This document shows, piece after piece, positions 45,580 to 57,672 of a DNA stretch of 64,000 nucleotides. The notes below the pieces were generated by a model. It saw only the letters and a list, made by a program, of their open reading frames with translations, did not search any database and was not told where the DNA came from. Origin of the DNA: Takakia lepidozioides (Eukaryota; Streptophyta; Takakiopsida; Takakiales; Takakiaceae); NCBI GenBank assembly GCA_030704615.1, contig CM060732.1, forward strand, positions 61,049,053 through 61,113,052. Direction: 5' to 3'. Position 1 is the stretch's first letter; each line of letters starts with the position of its first letter. A program made the translations under genes and the position numbers.

Positions 45580-46800
45580 GGCTCAATTCATAGTTCCCTT
45601 TCTGAAAAAAAAAGAAAATTAAATTCATAGTCCAGGGCGTTTAGGGTGTGGTGGGGCAGTGCAAAAGCGTTTGCGGGCAGCGAGGACGGTAACATCCCTT
45701 AAACCTGGTGTACTTTAGGCAGTATGGGGCTAACTAACTCCATTTAGCCACCCACTGCTACTGGTGGCTAACTAGCCGCCAGTAGGGCTGGGGGCTAAAC
45801 TATAAACATCTAAGTTATTACTATATTAAACATATTATCAGATTATATTTTTTATTTATTTATTTAAAAAAAAGAAGGGCCACTGTCCCCAAAAAAAGAA
45901 AAGAAAAGAAAAGAAGTTCATCTGCCTTATGGCTTACTTGTAAAGTTACTTTTTCCTTACTTATTATCAATAAATTAATCAGGGCCTCTGTCCCCTGTTC
46001 TCAAAAAAAGAAAACAAGAAAAAAGAAGGGGAGTGGAAAAAATATCATCTGGGAAGTTACTAGCCTGCTCAAGGCCATGCCAATATTAATACTAAGAGAA
46101 AGCTATTTATGAAATGACTAGTAGGATCTGTGTTTTGGAGCAGGAGGATGCCACGTATGAGATGGAGGGATGAGTATAAGATGGAAGCTACCTAACGATT
46201 CTCCACGTACACGGCCCGTCCTTGCTCACACAAAGATTTGAAGAGGAGTGATGGCGCCGTGGATCACTCACTAGAGTGTCGGTTCACACTCGTCTTGTCT
46301 CTTTCTCTGCGTCCATGTGCTGCATGAGGTAGCACACATGTTTGGTTGCGAGGGAATCGAGTCAGAGGGTGGTTGAATGCCTTCTCTCTGTCTCCCTCTA
46401 AGGTCTTGTGTTGGGTCTGGTCAGGTCTCGAAGACTGGCTTCAGTCCGATCGTTGTATTTCTCTTCTGTGCGCAAATTATTTTAGAAGCGTCATTTTGGA
46501 CATATTCGGCTGCAATGGAATTGGGTTGACATGCTTGTTGCATGGCTTCTCTCTGTCTTGGTGTTTTTCACTTTCACTTGTTGGGTTGGGGCTTCAGACT
46601 CCTAACGCTGGTTTGAGTGGGTTATCCTGTGAACAGAAGAGTTTTTTCCCAAATTCCCAACTCCAAGTTCTAGCACATTTTGCCTCCAATCGAGTCTCCG
46701 GAATCCTTTTCCTGAAAGGCGCACATAGGTGCTAATCTTTTCCTCACTTTTTGGCTCTGGTTGGCGGGGCTGTAGAAGGGAGGAAAGAAAAAACATAAGA
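45580..46800. other. Gap upstream of SAL1 with simple repeats and a TAGCC dyad
   Basis: A perfect dyad TTAGCCACC (45744-45752) / GGTGGCTAA (45763-45771) is followed by further TAGCC/GGCTA motifs like those at 11.8 kb. Two copies of AGGGCC.CTGTCCCC followed by A-rich tracts lie near 45876 and 45981 and look like retrotransposon tails. The open frame at 46346-46735 has no recognisable domain, but this interval may hold the SAL1 promoter and first exon. Confidence 0.35.
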
Positions 46801-47224
46801 ATGGTAGATGAACAAACATACAAGGCAGAAGCATGGTCACTCTTTCCCTCCAACCCGGGTGGAGAGAACCAACTGTCACATGGAATTCCCCAAACTCCCA
46901 GCTGCACTGGAGAAGGGTTGTCATTGCAAGCGCCGGCTGGCAGGCTCACGACGCTGTCATTTGGCGTGCTTGTAATGATGGTATAAATCATCACTGTAAA
47001 AATCGCAGAGCTAATCAGTGGAGGACTTCCTTGACTCCTGCCATTTTTAGTCCAGTGAATTGTACTTCATTTCTGTCCTCCCAATCTGGTTCGTTATTCC
47101 TTGGAATTTCTAGCTTCCTTTCTTGGTCTCAAGGGCTCGACGCTCTCTGGGTTTACCTGCTCTCTTGGAGTGACAATTTTGAATATGGTTGGGTTGCGAT
47201 ACCTTCGTGTCCCCTGCTTCAGAG

Positions 47225-47801
47225 GATACCAGTCAGGAGGGTGTCTCGCATACAACGACAATCAGCTGCCTGGAGGGCCTCAAGACTTATGGGGACCACC
47301 CATTGGCAGCGAATACACTTTGGCCTTGAAGCAGGGCTACACCGTGTGAAAGAGAGAAGGAGAGGGGTTACACAAGGAAGGGGAGAAGGGGCTGAGTTAC
47401 CTGCAAGGACAAACTGCTTATGGGGACTAGCACAGGAGAGGGAGACGGTTTTCTTCCGCGGTGTACCCAAAACTCTGGAAGGGAGGAAAAAGGGAGTTTG
47501 CCTGGGAAGCAAAGAAGGAGACGTCCAGGGGGTTTTGGCAGTGCAAGGGAACAAGGGTCTACAGGGCCAAGCAAAGGGGAAGGTAGCTACAGATAGTTTA
47601 CCAGGCGTGAAGGGGGAGGAGAAAAAGAAGACAACAATTTTGCAAGAGGGAGAGATGTGTTTGGATGTGCCCCAGTTGCAGAATGGGAGAATTTCTCAGG
47701 AAGCTATTGCTGCTGGTGAGTGGAAGAGAGGAGACGAACTGGAAATTGTGGACTCTGGCTTGGAGCAACCGGTGGAAAGCAGTGGCCCGAATTTTAAGCA
47801 G
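47225..47801 (+). CDS. Likely upstream exon of the SAL1 gene (N-terminal extension)
   Basis: A plus-strand frame open from at least 46833 ends at AAGCAG/GTTAGA (exon end 47801). Joining it to the acceptor TTTTCAG at 48535 removes a 734-nt intron and preserves the reading frame (SSGPNFKQ then VDPLLGRE). The lower part is charged and glycine-rich with no domain (GRKKGVCLGSKEGDVQG, KRGDELEIVDSGLEQP). An arginine-rich, serine-containing stretch upstream (RIPVRRVSRIQRQSAAWRAS) could act as an organelle transit peptide, which would fit SAL1 location in chloroplast and mitochondria in angiosperms. The start of this exon is not fixed; ATG at about 47290 or an acceptor near 47221 are candidates. Confidence 0.35.
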
Positions 47802-48535
47802 GTTAGACTGTTTTCCAACTTAATGTACAGAAGGTCATTAAACGTTGGATATCTCTCCTACGTTTCTTGTAGGTGTTATTGCATATGATTTCTGTTTGAT
47901 TTCTTACTGCCACCACGGATTCTTGTTCACCAGAGCTCTATCAACTACTGTCTTGCTCACGCTAGTACACAGCTTTGTGGTTGAGACATTTTGCACTCTT
48001 CGAAGCTCCCACTTCTGGTTTAGCGTCAAGGGCCCCTGGTCACGCTCTAGGTCAAGGTAGAGGTATATCAATCAAGTTGCGGAGAAGTAACTGGGTTGAT
48101 ATTTGAGAAGGGGATGTGTTCCGGATTCTCGTTCTCACATACTCTTTCTACCTGTACAGCTGGATAGATTCTATTGTGCAACAGCATCAGTAATTGTTGG
48201 AGCATTGCCCTCCTGTCCATGCATTTCCTATGAAGTAGCCTAAGTCAGATTTCGTGTATGCAGGGTTGGGGGGGGAGAGATTTATGTATCAGGCAGAATA
48301 GTGTATGCCCAGTCAGCACAGCAAGCTGTTGTATATGTAATGTTCCTTTCTTTCTCTTTGTCCTCCTGCATCCAGGCTATCACAAGCATAGCCTAATGAT
48401 TACACACAGCACCTTATCAAAGGCTAAGTTGCAGAAGATGTGATCACAATCCTTCTACCTAACATGGATGCCTTACTGACTGGGTGGGAAGGTCTGGAAT
48501 ATCTTTTGACTGAGATTCAGATTTGGGATTTTCAG

Positions 48536-51500
48536 GTGGATCCACTGTTAGGTAGGGAAGGAGCTGAGACCACAATTCCTACTTGGCCCTTCCCTGATAG
48601 GGATTTGGCTGTGAATGGGGACTGGCTGAAGTCAGATGAGTTTGCAAATGCTCATCAAGACAGTGAAGAAGTTACATATACAGCTGGGGTTGATGATACT
48701 GCTCTTGAGTTGGGGAAGGAGCTAGAAGATGCAGGGGACAGAAAACGATGGGTAGATGCAAGACATGTCAACAACTCGGGTGTCTGTGTCCAACGAGAAG
48801 ATGTAGGGGATGGCTTTAGTGTTGAGCATCTTGAAAATCTGGGTGTGTCTTCAAGGGGACAACACAACATTGCAGATGAACACATCAATCAACAAATAGG
48901 ATCAGGAATGTGCCAATCCTGCTTTGGATCAAGAGAAATTGAGGCTGGAGATGTAGGTGACCAACTTTCCAGGAAGGGTAAGATACATTCAAGCAATCAG
49001 TCAAGAATTCCCCCACATACTTCAGTTGGTGTCCACTATGACAGGTTGAAAACATCTGGTCCATGTCAAGGTGCTCAATCAGGAAAGAGGACAAGGGAGT
49101 GCAGAGAGAAAGAAGGAGATGAGCAACATACAAAAGAGGGAAAATTATGGTCAAGGGAAGTTCAGCCTAATGAGAAAGGAATTCAACAGGATGGAGATGT
49201 AGGGGTCACGTATCAAAGAGAGATGGAGGTGGCTGTGCAGGCTGTCCAGCTTGGATGCATGCTGAGTCAGCGCGTACAGGAGCGTCTTCTACGGAATGAG
49301 GAGAAAGCTGATTCCAAGCATGACAAATCACTCGTCACAGTTGCAGGTACTTAAAAAAGTTCTTGGACAGATCATATCATCTGAACCCTGTTGCCTAGCC
49401 CCCAATATCTTTCTTGCACGCTTTGGTGTGGCCAACTTGAAGGAGACAAGTGGTGGGTACTCTCTACCTCTCTGTCAGCTCCTGTAAATTTGGATCAAAG
49501 GACACCTTCACTTATAATATGGTTTCTCTGATTTGGAGCAGACTGGGGTGTCCAGGCAGTTGTAAGCTGGGTCCTCTCACAACAATTCATTGGGGAAGAG
49601 ATTTCAATGGTTGCCGAAGAAGATACGCGGGATCTTAGAGGAATGGATGGCATTGATGTACTTCAAAGGGTGGTTAGTGCGGTGAATGAATGCTTGACTG
49701 AGGCTTCAGCTGTGGGAATTGCTCCTCCCAGACAAGCCCTGGGGACAATTGATGTTCTCAAAGCAATTAACAAGGGATCAGCTGAAGGGGGTTCTGTTGG
49801 ACGCCACTGGGTGCTGGACCCTGTGGATGGAACGCTGGGATTTGTCCGTGGGGACCAGTATGCTGTTGCACTTGCCATGGTTGAAGATGGAGAAGTAGTT
49901 CTTGGGGTTCTCGGGTGCCCAAATTTCCCCATGCGAAGAGAATGGTTGGGTTATCATCACAGGTTTCTTTTATGTCACCTTCACGAGTCCCCTCAGTCTT
50001 CTTGCAATGATTTTTACCTCTGGTCCTTTATTTAGTTTCTCTGCATCGAGGTCGCAAAGAGCTATGGATGTACATGCTCCTTTCTTTGCACCTTCTTTTC
50101 CTCTACCATGGTGGTTTGACACCCTACAATGGCTCAGGGAGAATTTGGATCCTGTGGGGACTACACCCTTGAGTATCTCGTAGTCAATGTTTGCAAAGAA
50201 TCCCTCTTTTTTGCTTTCTATCTTTCTACCATTCTCTGCATCTTCTGGCGAGGTGTTCTACTTTGTTCCCTGGTCCTTGGGGAGCCCTGTGTCGTGTAAA
50301 GTTAGTTAGTTATTCTCTTTCTCGTCATTGTTGTTACCTTTGAGTGAGTGCACATATACCCTCGTGCCACAAGTGGCTCCAGGAGGGTCGGTATTCTCTT
50401 GGAACTATGCCCTCTAGGGTAGTCATAAAGTTTGCACAGTCTATGGCAACACGCATCTCTCTCTCTCTCTCTCTCCCTCTCCCTGCCAACCTATCTGGAA
50501 AGCCCGAACTAACTGTTTATACCAAGGTAAGTCACACTACCGGAGTGAGCCCCTCACACAGGTAGTTTCTGGTCCCTTTTGTTTCGCGGGGTCTATGGCC
50601 ACAAGGCTGCAGCAAACAACGTCTTATGAGCACATTCTCTCTATTTGCCCTGCAAAAATTCCAGAGTGACGGGCATGTCATTTCTGTGGTAAATGCATAG
50701 TTATAAAAATAAGATCAATAACCCTGCAACCGGGCTGTCAAGTTTGCAGGTGGACAAGTACCTCTGTGAGCGCCTTAATGGCAGTTGGGAGGAAAATAAG
50801 CTCTTACCTGCAGCTGAGTTGCGGGGATAAAGCTAAACCCTGGTGGGTGCAAACCCCACAGGCTCCAGGAAGGCTAGTTTCCTGGATGGATGGCCGTAAG
50901 GGTATGGCAAGCCAACATTCGTAGGGAACAGCATGAGTACATTCTCTGCCTGCCGACCCTCGGCACTAAACTGAGGGCGGGGAGTGAACCATAACAGATG
51001 CAGACAGGAAATGGAGATTGTCAATGCCGATGTGCGGGCGGCCTCAAGACAATATCCTTTTTCTGATACAATCTCTGGCGTATGGTCATCAGAGAGCGAC
51101 CCTCTGCAGTACCATCAATGAACAGTCCCTGCACCACTCTTCATGAACTTCTTGTGGGTATTGCTGTTGTTAGGCTTGGAGCTCTCGAGTTTTTTCAGTT
51201 TGAAGAGGTGAAACACTTTCAACATCTCGAGGCTGAGCCTAAAGTCCTTGTCCTCTTCAAGTTAAGTCCCACTACTAGAGTGAGCCCTGACAAAGGTAGT
51301 GTATGTTCTTTCTTGTCTGGGCACGGTCTATGGCCACAAGTCTCTATTGCAAACATTGTATGAATGAGGACATTCTCTGCACCTCTGTCCCAGCACCTCT
51401 GTTCACCAACTTTCAAAATCTCAAGGCTGAACCTAAAGCCCTGGTCCTGTTGGGGTCTGACTGTTGGGCAGATCTTGAATCTGGAAAGCCCAAACAAATT

Positions 51501-52916
51501 GTTTATAATGCAGTAAGTCCCACTACTGGAGTGAGCCCCTCAGATAGGCAGTGTCTGTTCCCTTTTGTTCCGCCCAAACTGGGGATGAGGTCTATCCACA
51601 AGGCTACGGAAAACAACGTCTTATAAGTACATTCTCTTTTTTTCTCTCACTACTTTCCTTGTATGCTGTGATGTACTCTATAAGATAACAGGCACAGTCG
51701 TATGCTCAACAAGGGAGAGACATGTAAACATGGACTGACTGGGACTCTGTTACACATGTTTTTTCTCTTGAAGAGAGAAAGAATAGAGAATTGTGTTCAT
51801 TAAACTGTCAGCAGGGACTTCGTGGCATTGCACCATGGCCCAGTTAGGATAAGGGGAGAGACCATCTTGAGCACATTGTAGCTGGGATGTAGGTAGTCTG
51901 ATGAGCATGATTGTTCTAACAGGTATTATCGGCTGGTATCAAAACTCGCTCCACCCAGCCCAGGGGCATGGCATAAGGGCTGTGTTATGACAGCACGGAA
52001 AGGGGGAGGCCAAGCTTGGATGCAACCTCTGGTTTTCAATGGTAGAACTTTCAACATGTCTCAGCCTCATCAGGTGGTGAGTGTGTCAGAAATTGACGAC
52101 CCTTCAGATGCTACATTCTGTGAGCCTGTGGAAAAGGCAAATTCTAGCCATTCCTTCACGGCGGGTCTGGCAAACACTCTTGGCCTCAGGTATACTCTCA
52201 CTCCTTCTCAACCTCTTTGCGTATGCCTTCCCCAGCACATATGCAGTACCTTTTTTGCATATTTCTGCGCACTGTGCATGCTAAAAGACTGCAGTAAATG
52301 ACAGTCCACTTAGTATAGTCTCTTTGCATGTGAACCCAGAGAACCAGCACGTCCTGGAAGTGTATGATGAAAAGGGGAGTGGGTTTGGAAATAAGAGTGG
52401 GATGTTGAGCTCTCCTCTGATGAGCTTGTCATCCAAGTCAGGGCCATGTGTGTGATGGTGGAAAACTGTACACCCGAGACCCAAATCTCTCTGTACAGCT
52501 GGCTCTTGGATATAAGCATAGCTTGTAAGCACATTGAGCAGGATGCAGTAGTACTTGAGAAACATTTGTAGGTTGAATTGTGAAGTGTGGCGTGGGTGTT
52601 TGGGCTTTCTAGGAAAAGACCATTGCGTGTGTACAGCATGGCCAAGTATGCAGCCATAGCTAGGGGTGATGCACAGATTTTCATGAAGTTTGCAAGGGCT
52701 GGGTACAAAGAGAAAATCTGGGACCATGCAGCAGGTGTGCTCATTGTCCAAGAAGCTGGTGGGGTGGTAACTGATGCGGGTGGCTGTCCACTGGATTTCT
52801 CGCAAGGCCGGTACTTGAAGGGCTTGGACCGTGGAATAATTGCATCCTCTGGGAAGAAGTTGCACTTAAAGATTGTTGCAGCCGTTGATGCCAGCTGGAA
52901 CTGTTCTACCCTTTAA
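48536..52916 (+). CDS. SAL1: SAL1-type 3'(2'),5'-bisphosphate nucleotidase (PAP phosphatase)
   Basis: Four exons with correct GT-AG sites and phases: 48536-49346, 49542-49962, 51923-52189 and 52613-52916 (600 codons plus stop). The enzyme removes the 3' phosphate of PAP, the by-product of sulfation, and in plants controls the PAP retrograde signal. The core begins near [20 protein letters not shown] (about 49219). Metal and substrate residues are visible: [20 protein letters not shown] (the DPxDG[TS] box), [34 protein letters not shown], and [20 protein letters not shown] (the WDxAAG box). The C-terminus is [11 protein letters not shown]. The core, about 370 residues, is intact and full length. 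The first exon adds about 227 acidic, low-complexity residues absent from the Arabidopsis protein as I know it. Intron 2 is about 1.96 kb and repeat-bearing. Confidence 0.92.
50457..50478 (+). repeat. (CT)n microsatellite in SAL1 intron
   Basis: About 20 nt of uninterrupted CT repeat followed by CCCTCTCCCTG. Confidence 0.8.
50517..51640 (+). repeat. Three intronic repeats within the SAL1 intron
   Basis: Blocks around GTAAGTCACACTACCGGAGT (about 50526), TTAAGTCCCACTACTAGAGT (about 51260) and GTAAGTCCCACTACTGGAGT (about 51510) are each followed by GAGCCC, GGTAGT/GGCAGT and CACAAG, then TACATTCTCT or an equivalent about 110 bp later. In copies 2 and 3 the similarity starts earlier, with AAATCTCAAGGCTGAACCTA-like text. 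Unit length is about 130-250 bp. Confidence 0.75.
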
Positions 52917-54590
52917 CTTGAGAAATATGGATTAGGGGTCAAAAGATTCACCCATGGTCAGCACCCAGCCACGAATCAACACAGATTGGTCAAGCTGTTG
53001 GACCTGACAATGTATAGGATGGCAAACCAGTATGCATCGATTTGATCAGAGCTGTGATCATTTCTCAGTTTGCCTCCAACCTTTGGGGCTGTGAGCTTTG
53101 TACAATTGAGTATGTGAAGCCATTGTGGGATATTGTTTTCACTGACTGCAGCATCATCTTCCAGACGCTGCCAGGAGATCACTGTGTTTTAATTGTCCAT
53201 CTTTAGGCCACTCTAGCATCAGCTGGAGTTGCCCAGGACCAGCTAGCTTGAGACATAGGTGATTATCCACTTTGCAATTCTCCGGTCATCCACAGCTCAG
53301 TTGCCAAGAGTGAGTTGCACTGGGGTCTTGTAGCTAGGTTACCCCACATTCTAACCTGCTGCCCTGCAATGCCAGAAATGACTATCTGCATCCAACATGT
53401 ATAAGATGGTCCAATCATGAGCGTTGTTCCATGTCACAAAGCAGAAATTATCCTGTGGATGCAGCAAACTGGTTAAATTGCAGGAGGCCTATGCATTGAC
53501 GGAGAGCAGTGCAGCAAAAAAGCATCACGAAGCATGGAAAAGGTGCTAGAGTACATGTACAGCCAAGATCTGCATGGGCATGGAAAATAGGACAGGTGAC
53601 ACAACATGATAACGGTTGAAATGGGACAGACACATGAGAAGTCTGTTTGAACATCACGATTACCGTTCGACCACAGCAACTACTCGATTCAACATTCTAG
53701 TTAGAGTGGATGCAAGCTTTAAGCGGACATGAACATGTACGTGTGGGTAGTGGACTACTCTATCTCCCATTAAACAGAGAGCGAGTGCAAGAGACACATT
53801 TTGTCAAGTACAAAAGACATGCATCAGAGTCCATCGCAGGAGACTATGCTGGGGTCGGATTTCCACCAGGCAGCCGATGAACAATGTTCCACAGAAAGCA
53901 ATGCACGACGACATCAAAGCTCATTTCATTGAAGCATCTATGCCTTGACATGGACAAAGTTCTCCACTTTCTGAAGCTGGAGTCAATGTTCACTTGCAAG
54001 AGAACTATGTGATAGAAGAGAGGAGATGTCAGTTTACAGTCAGAAAAATGCCTGCATTCAGCATCTTTCAACGACAATGTGGACGATGTACAGGATCTGT
54101 TTAACTGCATGAGTGCCTGAGTACCATCCAAGTCACAGAGAAACATATGATATGGCTGAAATACATCTACAGTGATTCTATTCACACACTGATGATGGGG
54201 ACAAATATTTACTTCGAAGTCACCGGCCTAACACACAAGAGGAGGCACTGAAACGATAATCGGCACTAACAACAGGAGTAGTGTTTTCTCTATTGCAAAA
54301 CAAATCTGTATTATGAAGCGAACCTTCACAAAAGAGCGCACTTGTGCACGAGTATTTTCTACACCTGCTGAATTCGACTATTCAAAGAGGACCACATGAT
54401 CTAGAACACTGGCCCCAGCTGAAGTTCCTTCAGCGTAATAAATGACCAAAAACACAAATGTCAATGTGTGATTGTCCACACTACCATATGTAGCTAAACA
54501 AGACTTGCGCTACATCGGCCACCATTGCAGCTTTCACGGCTATTCAGCAGCACAGACGTATGAGCAAGAAAAAATGCACTCGACAAGAAT
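52917..54590. other. Convergent intergenic region between SAL1 and the EXORDIUM-like gene
   Basis: This should contain the SAL1 3' UTR on the left and the EXORDIUM-like 3' UTR on the right. No domain-bearing open frame was recognised; minus-strand frames at 53448-53679 and 53844-54185 lack motifs. Confidence 0.45.
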
Positions 54591-55964
54591 CTAGCTAAAC
54601 TGCCCGGCGCACTGCTGTTTGGCCGGATTGTAGATCCAAGGCACCAAAAACTCACGTCCCCCAGCTCCGTAGACATTGAAACTTGCTTTGGTCTTACTAT
54701 CCACCAGAAGGTTGCCAGGGAAACCGGGGTAGGAACCCGTTCCATACATGCCTCCGCAGACCCCTGCAGCTTCCACAGGATCAGTCGCATCTCCTTGAAA
54801 ATAAGCGTTGGCATAAGGATTAGTTGCCACTCCCACAATCACATTGGCGACGCTGATTATCATCCCATCGATTCCGACGTCGCCGTTTGGAGGTGTCAAG
54901 GGAGGATTTTGAGGTCCAGTACCGGCAGTCGGCTTGGCGTAAGGCCACGCACAGAAACCAGGACACTGCTTACCAGGGTTCCCGACCCATGCGTAGGGCA
55001 AGAGCTTGTTGCCGGTAGCCTTTGATGGGTAGGTGTGCAAATGGGTTCCACATAGCTGGGAGCAGAAACCCACCACGGAGACATCGTCCGCTGTAAGCAC
55101 AAAATAAATACCAGACGGATCGATGTGGAGGCCAGAGAGAGATGACAAAACCAACTTCTCGATGTCATATTCCTGCAGAGACTTCCCCAAGGTGTAGGTT
55201 GGATACGCAAACGACTTTGCAGGGACAACCTTCTGTGCCACAGATGCATGATCAGCATCTTGAAACCCTTTCGTGATAGACCACCAACCTGTCACAGTAG
55301 GCCCTTTGCTTGGTGCACGAGAGTTGACAAACGACTGAAGGAAGGCTTGCAATGTGGCTTTCTGGGCTGCAGTGAAAGTGCCGTAGTAGATGGTATAGAT
55401 GTTAAGTGTTCCATTTGTCCCTACAAGAACGGGCCCATCGTGATAAGGCACAACAATGGGGGTTGGGTTTACAAGGAACTTAGAACTCCCTATAGCTGCC
55501 GCAGTGGTCGGATGATCGTGCCGCCGGACTTTAGCAGCGTTCGCCCACCTGTTGCGAAAGGGATCAGCATCAACATTAGCCTTACCCATTTTCCTTACAC
55601 CAAGCACCTGGTCGGAGTCCACCTCCGACTCGGGCAGCAGCGACCCGACATTCCCATGCCAAGGCCAGGAAACCACTGCGATGAAGAGGAAAGTGGACAA
55701 CACCCCGATTACAATGTTCCGGTTCCGGATCGACGCTGAGAACGACCTATTCTGTATCTGTGCTAAGGCATCTTTCACAGACGACGGCTGAGCCCTGAGC
55801 TGAGCAGACGACGGACTCCCTTTCAACATGGAGTTCGATCTTTGCAACATGGGTGCTGCCTCCTTCAGTGTAGACGAAGACCTTTGAATCGCTGCCATCG
55901 ACTCTCTTACACTAGACGAACTCCTTTCCAACTGGGCCATATACAAGCTACAAGCCCGAGCCAA
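54591..55964 (-). CDS. EXL: EXORDIUM-like (PHI-1 family) protein with N-terminal membrane anchor
   Basis: Intact intronless frame of 457 codons. Residues about 174-455 are a complete PHI-1/EXO domain: YHDGPVLVGTNGTLNIYTIY near the start, TGWWSITKGF, VLTADDVSVVGFCSQLCGTH, LPYAWVGNPGKQCPGFCAWP, NGDVGIDGMIISVANVI, AGVCGGMYGTGSYPGFPGNL, and the family ending NVYGAGGREFLVPWIYNPA then CAGQFS. EXO proteins are extracellular and promote brassinosteroid- and carbon-dependent growth in angiosperms. Instead of a plain signal peptide, this one has about 82 serine-rich residues, then a hydrophobic segment (VIGVLSTFLFIAVVSW, about 85-100) and a 70-residue stalk, which predicts a type II membrane protein with the EXO domain outside. 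The N-terminal part carries three imperfect 13-14-residue repeats (LERSSSSVRESMA, IQRSSSTLKEAAP, LQRSNSMLKGSPS). ATG at 55964 gives the longest frame; internal ATGs would shorten the cytosolic tail. Confidence 0.9.
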   Translation of the reverse strand: MARACSLYMAQLERSSSSVRESMAAIQRSSSTLKEAAPMLQRSNSMLKGSPSSAQLRAQPSSVKDALAQIQNRSFSASIRNRNIVIGVLSTFLFIAVVSWPWHGNVGSLLPESEVDSDQVLGVRKMGKANVDADPFRNRWANAAKVRRHDHPTTAAAIGSSKFLVNPTPIVVPYHDGPVLVGTNGTLNIYTIYYGTFTAAQKATLQAFLQSFVNSRAPSKGPTVTGWWSITKGFQDADHASVAQKVVPAKSFAYPTYTLGKSLQEYDIEKLVLSSLSGLHIDPSGIYFVLTADDVSVVGFCSQLCGTHLHTYPSKATGNKLLPYAWVGNPGKQCPGFCAWPYAKPTAGTGPQNPPLTPPNGDVGIDGMIISVANVIVGVATNPYANAYFQGDATDPVEAAGVCGGMYGTGSYPGFPGNLLVDSKTKASFNVYGAGGREFLVPWIYNPAKQQCAGQFS

Positions 55965-57665
55965 TGCCCGTCTTCACACACACAATGCAGGTAACGTTCG
56001 GCTTAGTTCAGCTCAAGTATTCTTCCACTTGATAAACAAATGCGTTTTCAAGTTAGCGCACTGTACAAATACTCCATGCTCCAAAGGTTCCCTTTCAACA
56101 CACAGAGGGTCAGCTGCAACGACAATGTGATGGCCTATCCACCTTCCAATAGTCGATATGCCAACTGGGTCACACAAAACTTACTTCACAGCCCCCTCTG
56201 CAAACCTGGTTCTCCTTGACCTTCTCTGTTCCTCCCCAACAGCTCCCACAGCACCGTTATGCCCTCTTCGACAACAAAGAGCTACCACAAATCTGTCAGC
56301 AACAGCAGTGAAGTAGGTGCTGGACACCCCTACTTCCTTCCAAACCGTCAGCCCGCCGACCAGCAACCAACACACCACCCTCCGCCGCTGGACACATGTG
56401 CTGCATCAACAGCTGCAGCAGTAACGTGGGCTACGTGCAATGAGAGAATGGAGCTCGGCGCGCCTTCCTCACGTTATGTAGTCGTGGTGAGCTCTGCGGT
56501 GCAGCTGTTATTAGCCTGCAGCTCCACCTTCCTCTCCCTCCCTCACTCACTGCTCAGAAAAAGCTCGCCCTCTCTTTACTGCGCAGCGCGTCTGGCCAGT
56601 ACCGTCCTCTCAACATGTGCCCGGGCATCAATGCTTTCTGCCTCTTGTCAGTCTCTTCTTTTTTGCTTCTCATTTTTCTCTCCCTCCCTACTACTTATTA
56701 CTACCTTTCAGTTTCTATCTATCCCTTGTTATCATCTCTCTAGACTCTTCTTATCTCACACCCAGAAGTCTTATTGATGTACTTCTAAAAGGAATTGAGC
56801 CCCAATTTTCAGGCATTCAATGGCTTGACCCTCGGGGTTACACCATATTATTTCTAGTTAATACAAGTACATATCACTCAAAATGATGCTTGTTCAGGAC
56901 GGTAACCTGCGTTTGAAGCAGGACCAGCCGCACAGGGAATGAGTGGGTTCAGTAGTTAGGCGGCTACCGAATTAGTATCCACTTGAAATGAAAGACAAAT
57001 GAAGAAAATAAATAATCCACCTACCTACAACAGCGAGAAGAAGGACGAGCCAGCCTGCACGTTGCTGGCCATCTTCATTTCCAGTTTCCAAGAAGTTGCT
57101 GGAGAAGGACGAACCCATCTGGCTGTCACATTTGTGAGCTGTGATACGTGATATGTGGCGATTTTGTTACGATTTCCAGGTGTGTTGCTCAGATATGTGG
57201 GTGGCTCCGACAATGTTCGAGCTGTGCTACAGAGTAGGATTCATGAAAGGTGGGCCCAGGGTAGCTTTTGTGGTTAAGTTATATCCAAACAGCTGCACAC
57301 AGATCTCAGTTGGAGGAAGATTGACATTTGGTGCTAGTTGAGTAAGTTCGGAGAAAAGGATGGTCTGCCAGCTCTGCTCTGCCAACATAAATCACGGAGA
57401 CATCACCACCGAAAGTAGCTGACTGTCTTGCTGGTTGGCCGGTGACTTGAGGGGAGTGAGAGTAATGGGCCGCGACGGCTTGCTGCGTCTCGGAACTCTT
57501 GCAACGGTTCCCTCCCCTTTGTTGAATGTTCACTTATTAGGGCCACTGTAATTACAGCCCGAGATTGAAAACCCAATTGATCAGCGGCTTGCCAGGCATT
57601 TCATTTCCGGTTTTCAAGAGTGCCAAATGCATTGAAATCCAAACTGAATGATAGCCCAATCTCCT
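55965..57665. other. Upstream region of the EXORDIUM-like gene
   Basis: Contains the presumed promoter and 5' UTR of the minus-strand gene, with pyrimidine-rich stretches (56515-56760). The plus-strand frame 56259-56777 is low-complexity serine/leucine translation of this region and is not supported as a gene. Confidence 0.4.
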
Positions 57666-57672
57666 GTGTTGA

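Noticed and set aside
56259-56777. 172-residue plus-strand open frame upstream of the EXORDIUM-like gene
   Set aside because: It is low-complexity and pyrimidine-driven, overlaps the expected promoter of the minus-strand gene and has no recognisable domain.
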